A stretch of DNA of 43,930 nucleotides from Butyrivibrio sp. Lineage in GTDB: Bacteria; Bacillota; Clostridia; Lachnospirales; Lachnospiraceae. Under the pieces are notes generated by a model. The model did no database searches and was not told where the DNA came from. It saw nothing but the letters and a program-made list of their open reading frames with translations. The position numbers and the translations under genes were made by a program. Below are positions 24,399-32,561 of the stretch, piece after piece (position 1 is the first letter of the stretch; each line of letters starts with the position of its first letter). Location of the stretch: NCBI GenBank assembly GCA_015056625.1, contig SVFY01000025.1, positions 1 to 43,930 on the forward strand, in the 5' to 3' direction.

Positions 24399-25817
24399 TC
24401 AGAACTGCTGATAAATAAAGCTTGATGCATTGTATCCCGCTCCCCACATGCCAAAAATAAGGATTGCCAGAATACCTGCTATCATGATCACCCATCTGTA
24501 CCAGATACTCTGGGCGATTATCTTTTCCCTTATCTCTACGCCGTTATAGGCAAGGATATCTGTTGTTACAAGAATGATAATTGCTGCTATAGCAACCCTA
24601 AAGCTCTTTTGGGTAAGGCCATAGGAGTAAAGAGACATATCCGTAAACACCCAGGGTGTAAACTCAAAGCTCTTTTTAATAATGGTAATGGCCTGCTCCA
24701 ATGTGGTTGCCCTAAAGAACACCCAGGCAAGGTTTACCAGCAGAAAAGTAAATAAAGTCTTAACCGTCCTGTGGGAGAGACTGTCTCTGCTTATCTTGAA
24801 TAGTTCCACGAGCCTATCCCTTAAAGGAGTTGTAATAAAACCTGCTATCTGGTACACCGCATGCAAAAGTCCCCACACCAGGAAAGTCAGGGCGGAGCCG
24901 TGCCATATACCGCTTACAGCAAACACAATTAGTACATTGAGGTACTTCCTAAAAGTGCCCTTCCTGTTTCCTCCAAGAGGGATATAAACATAGTCCCTTA
25001 GCCACGTTGACAGCGATATATGCCATCTTCTCCAAAACTCTGCGATACTCCTTGCCATATAGGGGCTGTCAAAGTTTTTCATGACGTCGATGCCAAGTAT
25101 TCTTGCGCATCCAATGGCAATGGCAGAATAACCGGCAAAGTCGCAATATATCTCAAAAGAATACATGACAGTTGCAATTAACACTACAGAGCCCTGAGCA
25201 CCAGCAGGATCCTGATATACATTTCCCACAAATATCGCCAGTCTGTCTGCAATGACCAGCTTTAAAAAATACCCCCACAGCATCTGAAGGAATCCATCCC
25301 TCATTCTGTCAAAGTCCACAGTTACCGGATATGAAAACTGGGGGAGCATATTGCCAGCCCTCTCAATGGGGCCTGATACCACCTGTGGAAAAAAGGAAAC
25401 GAACAGCGCCAGCTTGGCAAAGTTTTTTTCTACTGCAGCCTGTCCTTTATACACATCCACAAGATACCCAACAGACTTAAGCATGTAAAAAGAAATACCC
25501 AGAGCACCCATTATCTTGCCGCTTCTAAATATCAGCATGGCTGCAATTTCTATAGCAATCGCCAAAGCCAGCAGTACTGCGGCTCCTACTGGTCTCTTTT
25601 CCCCGCTATCTACAGATACCTTGTCGATCAAAAGAGAGAAGAAGTAGGTGACTACTATGGAGCCTGCCATAACAGCTGATGCCTTAAGGTCGATGCTAAG
25701 GTAAAAGAAAATGCTGATGGCCAGCAGCCATATATATCTGTACTTCCTGGGTATCATGAAATTAATGAGAGCTGCCAGCGGCAAAAATATCAAAAAAGCA
25801 AAAGAAACAAACTGCAT
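24399..25817 (-). CDS. MBOAT family O-acyltransferase (AlgI-like)
   Basis: 472 aa, polytopic. Recognisable segments are 'LGISFYMLKSVGYLVDVY', 'FPQVVSGPIERAGNMLPQF', 'YCDFAGYSAIAIG', 'SPYMARSIAEFWRRWHISL', 'DYVYIPLGGNRKG' and the active-site His in 'VSGIWHGSA'. It resembles alginate and poly-glycan O-acetyltransferases more closely than DltB. The SGNH protein encoded 8 bp downstream is the expected partner that completes transfer outside the cell. ATG 25817 follows AAGGA by 7 nt. A GC-rich hairpin (25844-25861) sits in the 53-bp gap before this gene. Confidence 0.94.
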   Translation of the reverse strand: MQFVSFAFLIFLPLAALINFMIPRKYRYIWLLAISIFFYLSIDLKASAVMAGSIVVTYFFSLLIDKVSVDSGEKRPVGAAVLLALAIAIEIAAMLIFRSGKIMGALGISFYMLKSVGYLVDVYKGQAAVEKNFAKLALFVSFFPQVVSGPIERAGNMLPQFSYPVTVDFDRMRDGFLQMLWGYFLKLVIADRLAIFVGNVYQDPAGAQGSVVLIATVMYSFEIYCDFAGYSAIAIGCARILGIDVMKNFDSPYMARSIAEFWRRWHISLSTWLRDYVYIPLGGNRKGTFRKYLNVLIVFAVSGIWHGSALTFLVWGLLHAVYQIAGFITTPLRDRLVELFKISRDSLSHRTVKTLFTFLLVNLAWVFFRATTLEQAITIIKKSFEFTPWVFTDMSLYSYGLTQKSFRVAIAAIIILVTTDILAYNGVEIREKIIAQSIWYRWVIMIAGILAILIFGMWGAGYNASSFIYQQF

Positions 25818-25843
25818 GTATCAATCCTTCTTACATGGCAGTA

Positions 25844-25861
25844 GGCGGCAAAAGAGCCGCC
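25844..25861 (-). other. GC-rich intercistronic hairpin
   Basis: GGCGGC pairs with GCCGCC around a 6-nt loop (AAAAGA on the plus strand). It lies between the FAD oxidoreductase stop and the MBOAT start. No T-run follows on either strand, so it is not a standard terminator; it may protect or process the message. Confidence 0.5.
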
Positions 25862-25870
25862 CACTTATTA

Positions 25871-27457
25871 TTAGTCAACTTCAACCTCATCTTCTTCTGA
25901 AGTCTTGGATTCATCAGTCTCGTGATATTCCTTCTCAGTGTTGACATTCCAGATATTGCTCCTGTCTGTAGTTCCATTAAGAATGTTCTTGACTGTCTCA
26001 AAAGAAGTGCACATTGAATGGTCGATATTGTTGTATCTGTGCTGGCCATTACGTCCAACGCAGTAAAGATTGTCAATGGTGTTAAGATAGTCAACAAGCT
26101 TGTCCATCTCATCATAGGTGTCGAAGTAAGCAGGATAAGCCTTCTTGACTCTCTCCATGTGGTAGTCGATAACCTCAGAAGCATCACTTATAAGGTTAAG
26201 AGTAACCATCTCTCCTATCGCCATCTTGGCAAACTCATCCTCAGTCATGTTCCACATTGAATCGCCTTCAAAGCAGAAGTACTCAAGGCCCACCCATACA
26301 GTGTGCTCAAGGTCCTTGACAAGATAAGGTGACCAGTTGTTGTAGATCTGGAAACGTCCCATCTTGACTGTTCTGTCCTGAACGTAAACCCAGTTGTCCG
26401 GAACGATATTGCCGATAGTCTTGATATTGGTCTTGTTCTCAAGATTGAGCTTAGGAACAAGAACACCAAGAGTCATGTAATCTCTGTAAGGAAGACCAGC
26501 TGCGATCCTTGCAGGGTCTGCCGGAACATCGTTCATGCCCTCAACAAGGTCCTTGACTGGCATTGAGCTGATGACAATATCGCCATCGATATCGATCTCC
26601 TTGCCATCCTGAAGGTAGGTAACACCCTTAAGGTGGTTGCCATCCTTGCGGACCTTAACAACCTTGGCGTTCATGATGATGGTTCCGCCAAGATTCTTGA
26701 TCTCCTCAGCAGTTACATCCCAGAGCTGACCAGGTCCAAGCTTAGGATAGCTGAACTCCTCGATAAGGGATGTCTCAACCTTTCCGCCTGTTTTTCCTGA
26801 TTTTTTCCTGAAGGCGTTCTTAAGTACTGCAAGGATAGACACGCCCTTAACTCTCTGAGCGCCCCAGCTAGGGTCAATCTCAGATGGGTGTCTGCCCCAG
26901 AGATTTTCTGTATAGTACTCAAAGAACATTGAGTAAAGTTTTTTACCAAATCTGTTTACATAGAAATCCTCAAGGGACTTCTCTTCTCTTTTGAAGATCA
27001 TGGCCTTAAGGTATGAAAATCCGCAGGCTATAGTCTTGGCAAGACCCATGTTCTTAAAGGTCTCTACCTTAAGAGAAATAGGATAGTCATAGAACTTCCT
27101 ATCAAAAAAGATCCTGGATACACGGTTACGCCTCAGCATTACCCTATCAGTTTTCTCAGGGTCAGGACCGCCCTCTTTCATCTTCATAGGGCGGTCAAGA
27201 ACTATATCATCATAGGTAGGATGTCCCTGCTGAGGGAGCATCTTCTCCCACCATTCATTAACCTCTGGCACCTTGGAAAAGAATCTGTGGCCACCCATAT
27301 CCATCCTGTTGCCCTTGTACTCAACAGTTCTTGATATGCCGCCAAACTTAGCTGTCTCCTCAAAGACAATGACCTGATAATCCTTGGATCTTGTTAAAAG
27401 CTCATAGGCCGCAGTAAGACCTGCAGGGCCTGCCCCAATAATAAGCGCTTTTTTCAT
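25871..27457 (-). CDS. FAD-dependent oxidoreductase, UDP-galactopyranose-mutase/protoporphyrinogen-oxidase-like
   Basis: 528 aa. The N-terminus has the FAD-binding Rossmann motif 'GAGPAG' (residues 8-13), then '[20 protein letters not shown]' with 'GHRFFSK'. The end of the FAD domain ('[19 protein letters not shown]') and a strongly acidic tail ('SEEDEVEVD') follow. It belongs to the broad COG1232-type flavoprotein group. In glycan loci such proteins are often annotated as UDP-galactopyranose mutase-like, which would supply UDP-galactofuranose, but the sequence alone does not settle the substrate. ATG 27457 is chosen over ATG 27478 because AGGAAGG lies 7 nt before it. It is the first gene of the 25-kb minus-strand train and is preceded by the promoter at 27508-27537. 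Confidence 0.8.
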   Translation of the reverse strand: MKKALIIGAGPAGLTAAYELLTRSKDYQVIVFEETAKFGGISRTVEYKGNRMDMGGHRFFSKVPEVNEWWEKMLPQQGHPTYDDIVLDRPMKMKEGGPDPEKTDRVMLRRNRVSRIFFDRKFYDYPISLKVETFKNMGLAKTIACGFSYLKAMIFKREEKSLEDFYVNRFGKKLYSMFFEYYTENLWGRHPSEIDPSWGAQRVKGVSILAVLKNAFRKKSGKTGGKVETSLIEEFSYPKLGPGQLWDVTAEEIKNLGGTIIMNAKVVKVRKDGNHLKGVTYLQDGKEIDIDGDIVISSMPVKDLVEGMNDVPADPARIAAGLPYRDYMTLGVLVPKLNLENKTNIKTIGNIVPDNWVYVQDRTVKMGRFQIYNNWSPYLVKDLEHTVWVGLEYFCFEGDSMWNMTEDEFAKMAIGEMVTLNLISDASEVIDYHMERVKKAYPAYFDTYDEMDKLVDYLNTIDNLYCVGRNGQHRYNNIDHSMCTSFETVKNILNGTTDRSNIWNVNTEKEYHETDESKTSEEDEVEVD

Positions 27458-27480
27458 ACAATTACCTTCCTGAATCATTA

Positions 27481-27505
27481 AAAAATAAAAAACCTCATTT
27501 GAGGT
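27481..27505 (-). other. Short leader hairpin followed by a U-run
   Basis: On the minus strand ACCTC pairs with GAGGT around AAAT (27492-27505) and is followed by TTTTTTATTTTT (27481-27491 and adjoining bases). The stem is only 5 bp. It begins close to the expected transcript start of the promoter at 27508, so it could be a weak attenuator or a 5'-end stabiliser. Confidence 0.4.
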
Positions 27506-27507
27506 AG

Positions 27508-27537
27508 ATTATACCATAATTGGCATATTATAGCCAA
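27508..27537 (-). promoter_or_regulatory. Predicted promoter of the 25-kb glycan operon
   Basis: On the minus strand the -35 is TTGGCT (27532-27537) and the -10 is TATAAT (27508-27513) with an 18-bp spacer; TGG directly before the -10 makes an extended -10. It faces the FAD oxidoreductase start at 27457, about 50 bp away. Confidence 0.6.
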
Positions 27538-27538
27538 T
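27519..27538. promoter_or_regulatory. Dyad covering the -35 of the operon promoter
   Basis: ATTGGC and GCCAAT form a perfect 6-bp inverted repeat separated by 8 bp (ATATTATA). One arm covers the -35 hexamer at 27532-27537 and the other lies in the spacer, so a dimeric regulator bound here would block the promoter. The regulator is not encoded in an obvious place in the window. Confidence 0.45.
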
Positions 27539-27590
27539 CACAGCTGGTGCATGTAATTACGCACTCGCATTAACTAAATATAGTCTATTT

Positions 27591-27614
27591 CTTAAGACTT
27601 TCTTAAGATTAACA
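27591..27614. repeat. TTAAGA repeats in the divergent intergenic region
   Basis: CTTAAGA and TCTTAAG form a 7-bp inverted repeat with a 3-bp centre (27591-27607). Read as direct repeats, TTAAGA occurs at 27592 and 27603, an 11-bp period, with TTAACA at 27609. Such spacing is typical for OmpR-family response regulators. It lies about 90 bp upstream of the plus-strand lipoprotein gene. Confidence 0.35.
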
Positions 27615-27699
27615 GCAGATTTTCTTAATTTTGCACCAAAAGTATTTTCATTTTCATTATGAGTGATAAAATACCCATTGAAAGCGAGGAATCACGAGA

Positions 27700-28944
27700 A
27701 TGAAAAAAAGTTTAATGCTGGGCGTAGCACTTCTTTCTTCTATGAGTCTGCTCCTTGGAGGATGCAGTCTCTCCAAAGAAGACATCCCTGAAGCAAATGA
27801 ATATTTAAGCGACACTAATGAAAACGAGACAGATGCAGCAGATGAAGCATCAACTCTTTCAAGCGAGGTCGTCGTTATCAACGATCTGTTTGAACCAACC
27901 CTGGAGCCTGAGGAATCCGAGGCTAGCGATTCATCCAGCGAAGCTACCACAGAGGAGGCTGACAAGCCAAAAATCGACAGCGAGCCTGTAGACATTGTGT
28001 TCTTTGGTGACAGCCAGCTGGCTAATGGCAAGAACGATGGCACAGACATCGCAAGCCTTATGCAGAAGCGCATTCCCAACTCAAGGATATATAACATGGC
28101 CATTGGCGGAACCACTGCCACTTTGGAAAAGACCACAACAGATCCTTCACTTGAAACTCTGACCTCTACTTCCTTTTATGGCATGGCAAACTGTTTTGCC
28201 GGCAAGGCAGACAGGTATGCAACTTTGGCAGCCGGCTATCCGGATGTTCTTGAAGTAATGAATTCCATTACTCCTGAAGAGGTTGATTACTACGTACTAA
28301 GTTATGGTACCAACGATTTTATTAACGGCGTTCCTCTGGATGCCTCCCAGTACGACCCAACAGGAACTCAGGTTCATGCTCTTTATAACGTGCTTGTCAT
28401 GTGTGTCGATACTCTTAAGGATATCAGTCCCGACGCAAGGATCATTTTCATGACTCCCTTTTATGGTATCTACGTTGCAGAGGATGGAACTTATATCGGC
28501 GATTCATATATCGTCAGCAATGGACAGGGCACACTATCAGAGTACGCCGACAAGATCAAGAACGTTGTCGAAGACAAAGAGCTGATCCTGTTTGACGGTA
28601 TGTATCAGTCCAAGTTCGACCTCTATCTTGACACAGCATCCCAGTATCTGGCAGACAACCTGCACCTAAGTCTCACTGGCAGACAGATCGTTGCAAGACT
28701 TGTTTCTCACGAGATCAATTTCCGTGAAAAGAATGAGCCTTATGCATATCTGGAGAATGATTACATCAAGATTGCAGAGTTTGACCCTTTTGAAGACTAT
28801 CGTTACAGCGAAGGCCTGATGAAGAAATATTACCCGGAATCCTGGGAGAAATATATCGTAGGCGAGTTCCCATTGGCACAGCCTTCTGATGAGGCAGTTG
28901 CACAGTACAAAAGCGAACAGGAATCTCAGGACGGCGACAACTAA
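27700..28944 (+). CDS. SGNH/GDSL-hydrolase lipoprotein
   Basis: 414 aa. A lipoprotein signal peptide ends in 'LLGGC' with the lipidated Cys at 22, followed by an acidic, Ser/Thr-rich linker (~23-95). The SGNH domain has block I 'FFGDSQ' (Ser near residue 108), block II 'AIGGTT', block III 'SYGTND' and block V 'DNLHLSLTG' with Asp-x-x-His, so the whole catalytic set is present. Such enzymes are esterases or acetyl-transferases on cell-surface carbohydrate. GAGGAA 8 nt before ATG 27700 supports the start. It is transcribed against all its neighbours, with a terminator at 28958-28991. It is the intact relative of the altered SGNH protein at 20063-21043 and might remove or transfer the acyl groups added by the MBOAT pairs. 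Confidence 0.85.
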   Translation: MKKSLMLGVALLSSMSLLLGGCSLSKEDIPEANEYLSDTNENETDAADEASTLSSEVVVINDLFEPTLEPEESEASDSSSEATTEEADKPKIDSEPVDIVFFGDSQLANGKNDGTDIASLMQKRIPNSRIYNMAIGGTTATLEKTTTDPSLETLTSTSFYGMANCFAGKADRYATLAAGYPDVLEVMNSITPEEVDYYVLSYGTNDFINGVPLDASQYDPTGTQVHALYNVLVMCVDTLKDISPDARIIFMTPFYGIYVAEDGTYIGDSYIVSNGQGTLSEYADKIKNVVEDKELILFDGMYQSKFDLYLDTASQYLADNLHLSLTGRQIVARLVSHEINFREKNEPYAYLENDYIKIAEFDPFEDYRYSEGLMKKYYPESWEKYIVGEFPLAQPSDEAVAQYKSEQESQDGDN

Positions 28945-28957
28945 ATAGCAAAACTAA

Positions 28958-28991
28958 AGCGCATTACCAAGGTTCAACCAGGTAATGCGCT
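28958..28991. terminator. Bidirectional rho-independent terminator
   Basis: AGCGCATTACC pairs perfectly with GGTAATGCGCT (11 bp) around a 12-nt loop. It lies between the stop of the plus-strand lipoprotein gene (28944) and the stop of the minus-strand GT2 gene (29006). The tails are T-rich but not perfect U-runs (ATCTTTATA on the plus strand, TTTAGTTTTG on the minus strand). Confidence 0.75.
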
Positions 28992-29005
28992 ATCTTTATA
29001 CCTTA

Positions 29006-29968
29006 TTATTTTTCATCCTTCGAAAAATCTGTCTCTTTATGCCTCTGGAGCATATTGAGCTGCATCTCAAACTGTCTTCTGTCATTGATAGCCAGTGTAG
29101 ATAGGATCACTCCCGCAAATACGCTTATGACTGCCGCCATCATGACAAAGCAGCACACAATAAGAGTTGGTATCTTGGGCACTAAGTGTGTCTCCCAGTA
29201 TTCCAGAAGTATAGGAATAAAGAATCCGACAGAAAGAGCTGCCAGTATGACCGCCACGATCATAAAGAATCCAAAGGGCTTGTAGCTCCTATATAACCTT
29301 GCAATTGTCTTAAGGACCTTAAAGCCGTCTGCGTAGGTATTGAGCTTGCTTACTGAACCTTCAGGGCGGTCTCTATAGTCGATGACCACGTTGTCAATCT
29401 GCATGTTGTTATATACAGCGTGGATCGTCATCTCTGTCTCTATTTCAAAGCCCTTACTAAGAACAGGGAAGGTCTTAACAAACTCGTATGAAAAAGCCCT
29501 GAAGCCAGTCATGATATCTCTGACGTTGCATTTAAAAAGCTTGTTGATGCTCCCACGAACAAGGTTATTGCCAAAGTTATGGAATGGCCTCTTGTTCTCC
29601 TGATAGTAGGTAGATGAAAGCCTGTCACCAACAACCATGTCTGAGTTGTGGTTAAGTACAAGATCCACCATCTTAGGAGCTGACTCCATAGGATAGGTGT
29701 CATCTCCGTCCACCATCACATACACAAGGGCATCTATCTCACGGAACATACGCCTGATGACGTTGCCCTTTCCCTGCATGTACTCGTTTCTGACAACTGC
29801 TCCTGCCTCAGCAGCAATCTCAGCTGTGCGGTCCTTGGAGTTATTGTTGTAAACGTAAATGGTGGCATCGGGAAGAGCTGCCTTTGCATCCCTTACAACC
29901 TTACCTATGGTCTTTTCTTCGTTATAACATGGAATCAATACTGCAATCTTATCCAATGTAACCCTCAT
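29006..29968 (-). CDS. GT2 glycosyltransferase, polyprenyl-phosphate-sugar synthase type
   Basis: 320 aa. A DPM1/GT2 domain (~1-225) starts with 'AVLIPCYNEEKTIGKVV', carries 'YNNNSKDRT' and the metal-binding 'DGDD' (87-90), and shows 'IMTGFRAFS'. Two membrane helices follow (~232-255 and ~265-295). This is the layout of enzymes that put a sugar from a nucleotide donor onto undecaprenyl phosphate, the donor type that GT-C enzymes use. In this locus it is the best candidate for donor supply. ATG 29968 has only a weak CGGAA upstream. It is the last gene of block 1, next to the terminator. The sugar is unknown. Confidence 0.88.
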   Translation of the reverse strand: MRVTLDKIAVLIPCYNEEKTIGKVVRDAKAALPDATIYVYNNNSKDRTAEIAAEAGAVVRNEYMQGKGNVIRRMFREIDALVYVMVDGDDTYPMESAPKMVDLVLNHNSDMVVGDRLSSTYYQENKRPFHNFGNNLVRGSINKLFKCNVRDIMTGFRAFSYEFVKTFPVLSKGFEIETEMTIHAVYNNMQIDNVVIDYRDRPEGSVSKLNTYADGFKVLKTIARLYRSYKPFGFFMIVAVILAALSVGFFIPILLEYWETHLVPKIPTLIVCCFVMMAAVISVFAGVILSTLAINDRRQFEMQLNMLQRHKETDFSKDEK

Positions 29969-29988
29969 TTCCGATAAATTAATCTATA

Positions 29989-31008
29989 TTATTTTATACC
30001 ATCATCGTCGTTGTTCTTGTTTCCGATCTTCATTCTCTCATGACCGCCCAGCTTGTTGGCTGCATCCTGGTCACCGCGAAGGATAGCATTGACGATCTGC
30101 ATCCTGAATCCTGCATCGATAAAGTCACAGTGCTTGCAGAATGGATAATTCTGTCTGCCCTCTGCGATCTGACGTCTTACCTGCTGGAACTTCTCAGAAC
30201 CCCATGCCTCCTTAAGAGTCATCTTGTTAAGATCGCCAAAGTCTGTCACCTCAAAATTATCGCAGCAGCACAGTCCCATCTTGCCATTTGGCATGATCCA
30301 CATATCTGTAAATGGAAGAAGACAGGTCTCTTTTATGACCTTCTCCGTCTCCTTCTTGTTAGGTGCACTTCCTGCCCTGTTTGTAAGGACCTCCTGAAGG
30401 TATCTCATCTGGATCTGGATATCAAGGTCCTTGAATTCCTCTGGATGAGCCTTAACATAATCGTAGAGCTCCTGAATATTCTTGTGAAGCTTCATCTCCA
30501 TTGAGTAGTTGTTGATGATGAGCTGATTGATATATGGAGCAACCTCTTTTACCTTGTCGATGGTAAGGATGAGGCCATTAGTTGACATGAAGATAAAGCT
30601 GTCCGGAAGCTTCTCCCTGGCATACTTGTGCCTCTCAACGATCTTGGTATCAAGCAGAGGCTCGTTGTTGCCGTAAAGTGTAAGATGCCCCTTGTAGCCC
30701 CAGTCTGCCAGCTGGTCAATGATGCTCTTATACAGGTCATCATCGATCTTGGCGAAAGGCCTCTTTTCTGCATTGACGTTAGCTGTGCAGAATGCGCAGG
30801 TTGAATTACATCTGTTGATGGTCTCGATGTTTACAACATTTGGCATTGGCACTTCTTTTGCATTTAAGAAATAATCACAATAAGCCTTCTGTGACTTACT
30901 CCTTGTGACGAACTGAAGTTTAAGATAAGCATTACTTGCCAGCATGGGGAAGTGTTTCCTTGCAAACCATCCAAACTTACCCATGAAACTGTTAACTCTA
31001 ATTGGCAT
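29989..31008 (-). CDS. Radical SAM / SPASM-domain enzyme
   Basis: 339 aa. The radical SAM cluster motif is C67-x3-C71-x2-C74 ('CNSTCAFC'). The core continues with 'LYGNNEPLLD' and 'FMSTNG'. A SPASM-like C-terminal region has C229, a C247-C248-C249 triplet and C291-x2-C294 and should bind at least one extra iron-sulphur cluster. SPASM enzymes modify peptides, proteins or small molecules, including sugars in some pathways. AGGAG lies 9 nt before ATG 31008. It lies between a GT-C enzyme and a GT2 enzyme in one transcript, so a modified sugar or lipid-linked intermediate is the likely substrate; no small peptide gene was found beside it. Cys-rich iron-sulphur proteins fit an anaerobe. Confidence 0.9.
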   Translation of the reverse strand: MPIRVNSFMGKFGWFARKHFPMLASNAYLKLQFVTRSKSQKAYCDYFLNAKEVPMPNVVNIETINRCNSTCAFCTANVNAEKRPFAKIDDDLYKSIIDQLADWGYKGHLTLYGNNEPLLDTKIVERHKYAREKLPDSFIFMSTNGLILTIDKVKEVAPYINQLIINNYSMEMKLHKNIQELYDYVKAHPEEFKDLDIQIQMRYLQEVLTNRAGSAPNKKETEKVIKETCLLPFTDMWIMPNGKMGLCCCDNFEVTDFGDLNKMTLKEAWGSEKFQQVRRQIAEGRQNYPFCKHCDFIDAGFRMQIVNAILRGDQDAANKLGGHERMKIGNKNNDDDGIK

Positions 31009-31023
31009 TACATAAATCTCCTT

Positions 31024-32544
31024 TTATTTTGTTGCAGGATTACTGTTTCTCTGATAGAGGCGGTAGACATGGTCAAAATAGTCAAAGGTAAGCGGCTCTT
31101 CCATAACCAGGTCATACCTGTCATCGATCCCTTCTGCCTCATGGTCACAGGTGACCACAAAATCCGCTTCTCCAGAATACAGATACTGCTCCTGATACTC
31201 AAGGACCTCCTCCATATTGAGGGTCTGGGTCTGAAAATAGTAGCAGATAGGCTCCTCATCCAGCACTGTATAAAGTCCAACATCAAAGGTAAACTGGACT
31301 ATTATGCCAGGATCCTGGACTCCGGAATCTCTAATATAGTCCCTGAACTTGTAGACGAACATATCCTCAGGTTCTAAGTACATGGACCTTACATTAACTG
31401 ACAGCAGCCAGCTGATCAAAAATGATGCGATCAGCGAAACCGCTGTTATCACATATCCTGCTTTTTTACTAATGAGCCCCTCTATTATATAACAAAATGG
31501 AATAAAACCAAACAGCACAAATCCATTCACCGGAAATGAGTAGTAAGGAAGGCTCACAGCACCTATGAACAGAACAAATACCAGGAAGAAAGAAAGCATT
31601 CCCAGATTTAATAGTTCAGCCACAGTAACCCGCTTGGTAAAAATGGCTGCGGCAATAAAATAAATAACCCCAACAGCAATAAAGAAATACGCCAGCTCAT
31701 TGTTGAGAACATGGTTTTTCAAGATGTCTGTGATGACAGCCACTCTCTCGCCCATGGGGAGGCTCTTTGAATACTCAAATACATTCTTGTAGATGTAAAC
31801 ATGGAGCCAGTCATATATTGCTCCATTTACTCCAAAATAGAGGATCCAGGGAATTGTTGCTATTCCCATTCCTCCCAGGAAAACAAAGCAGCTAGCAATG
31901 GCCTTTTTTAAAGCCTTGCCCCCAACTATATCGGCAAAGAACACAAAGGCCATCCATCCAAAGAAAAATCCAAGGGAGCTAAACTTGAGGTTAAAAACGC
32001 AGCCTGCCAAAAGGCCGCCAATAAGGACAGTTTTATAGTCCATTGCCTTAGGATATCTGTTCCTGAAGTGATCAAGAGACAGGTACATTCCCCACATGAT
32101 AAATGGGAAAAGAAACTCTTCAGCACTTCCGCCCCACCAGAAATTCCAGGAGGAGTAGATCACAGCACCGGTTATTGGCGTAGCTACAAAAGGCATTACA
32201 TCTGTCTTAAGAAACAGCCTGTATATCCTGTAAATAGCAAGGAGCGAAGCTGCTGCTGCGATCACTTCCGCAATATACACACCAATAAATGTGGTTGGTG
32301 ATATCAATGATGCAAAGCCATAGATAAAGTACAGCATAGGCCCCTTTTGATCAAACAGGTCCCTGTAGGGCACAAAGCCCCTGAAGATGCACTTTCCCAC
32401 AGTAAAATAGCTGTTGGCATCATCCCACAGATTAAAGGCATACAAAAATGACGATCTGCTGCAGACAGTAATGATCACGAGAGCAGATAACAGACTCCAA
32501 AGCCCCGGAAAATATTCTTTTACAGTTTTATTAGTACCAGTCAT
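31024..32544 (-). CDS. ArnT/PMT_2-like (GT39-type) glycosyltransferase
   Basis: 506 aa, polytopic. After the first helix the outside loop reads 'FNLWDDANSYFTVGKCIFRG' with the acidic pair, then 'VPYRDLFDQKGPMLYFIYG', a strong signature of PMT_2/ArnT-like GT-C enzymes. Helices continue to about residue 400 and end in a soluble domain of about 100 residues. These enzymes take a sugar from a polyprenyl-phosphate donor and attach it to protein, lipid or polysaccharide outside the membrane. ATG 32544 is used; TTG 32550 precedes it in frame and neither has a good ribosome binding site. It lies 17 bp from its upstream neighbour. Confidence 0.85.
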   Translation of the reverse strand: MTGTNKTVKEYFPGLWSLLSALVIITVCSRSSFLYAFNLWDDANSYFTVGKCIFRGFVPYRDLFDQKGPMLYFIYGFASLISPTTFIGVYIAEVIAAAASLLAIYRIYRLFLKTDVMPFVATPITGAVIYSSWNFWWGGSAEEFLFPFIMWGMYLSLDHFRNRYPKAMDYKTVLIGGLLAGCVFNLKFSSLGFFFGWMAFVFFADIVGGKALKKAIASCFVFLGGMGIATIPWILYFGVNGAIYDWLHVYIYKNVFEYSKSLPMGERVAVITDILKNHVLNNELAYFFIAVGVIYFIAAAIFTKRVTVAELLNLGMLSFFLVFVLFIGAVSLPYYSFPVNGFVLFGFIPFCYIIEGLISKKAGYVITAVSLIASFLISWLLSVNVRSMYLEPEDMFVYKFRDYIRDSGVQDPGIIVQFTFDVGLYTVLDEEPICYYFQTQTLNMEEVLEYQEQYLYSGEADFVVTCDHEAEGIDDRYDLVMEEPLTFDYFDHVYRLYQRNSNPATK

Positions 32545-32561
32545 TATCAATATTTGTTAGA

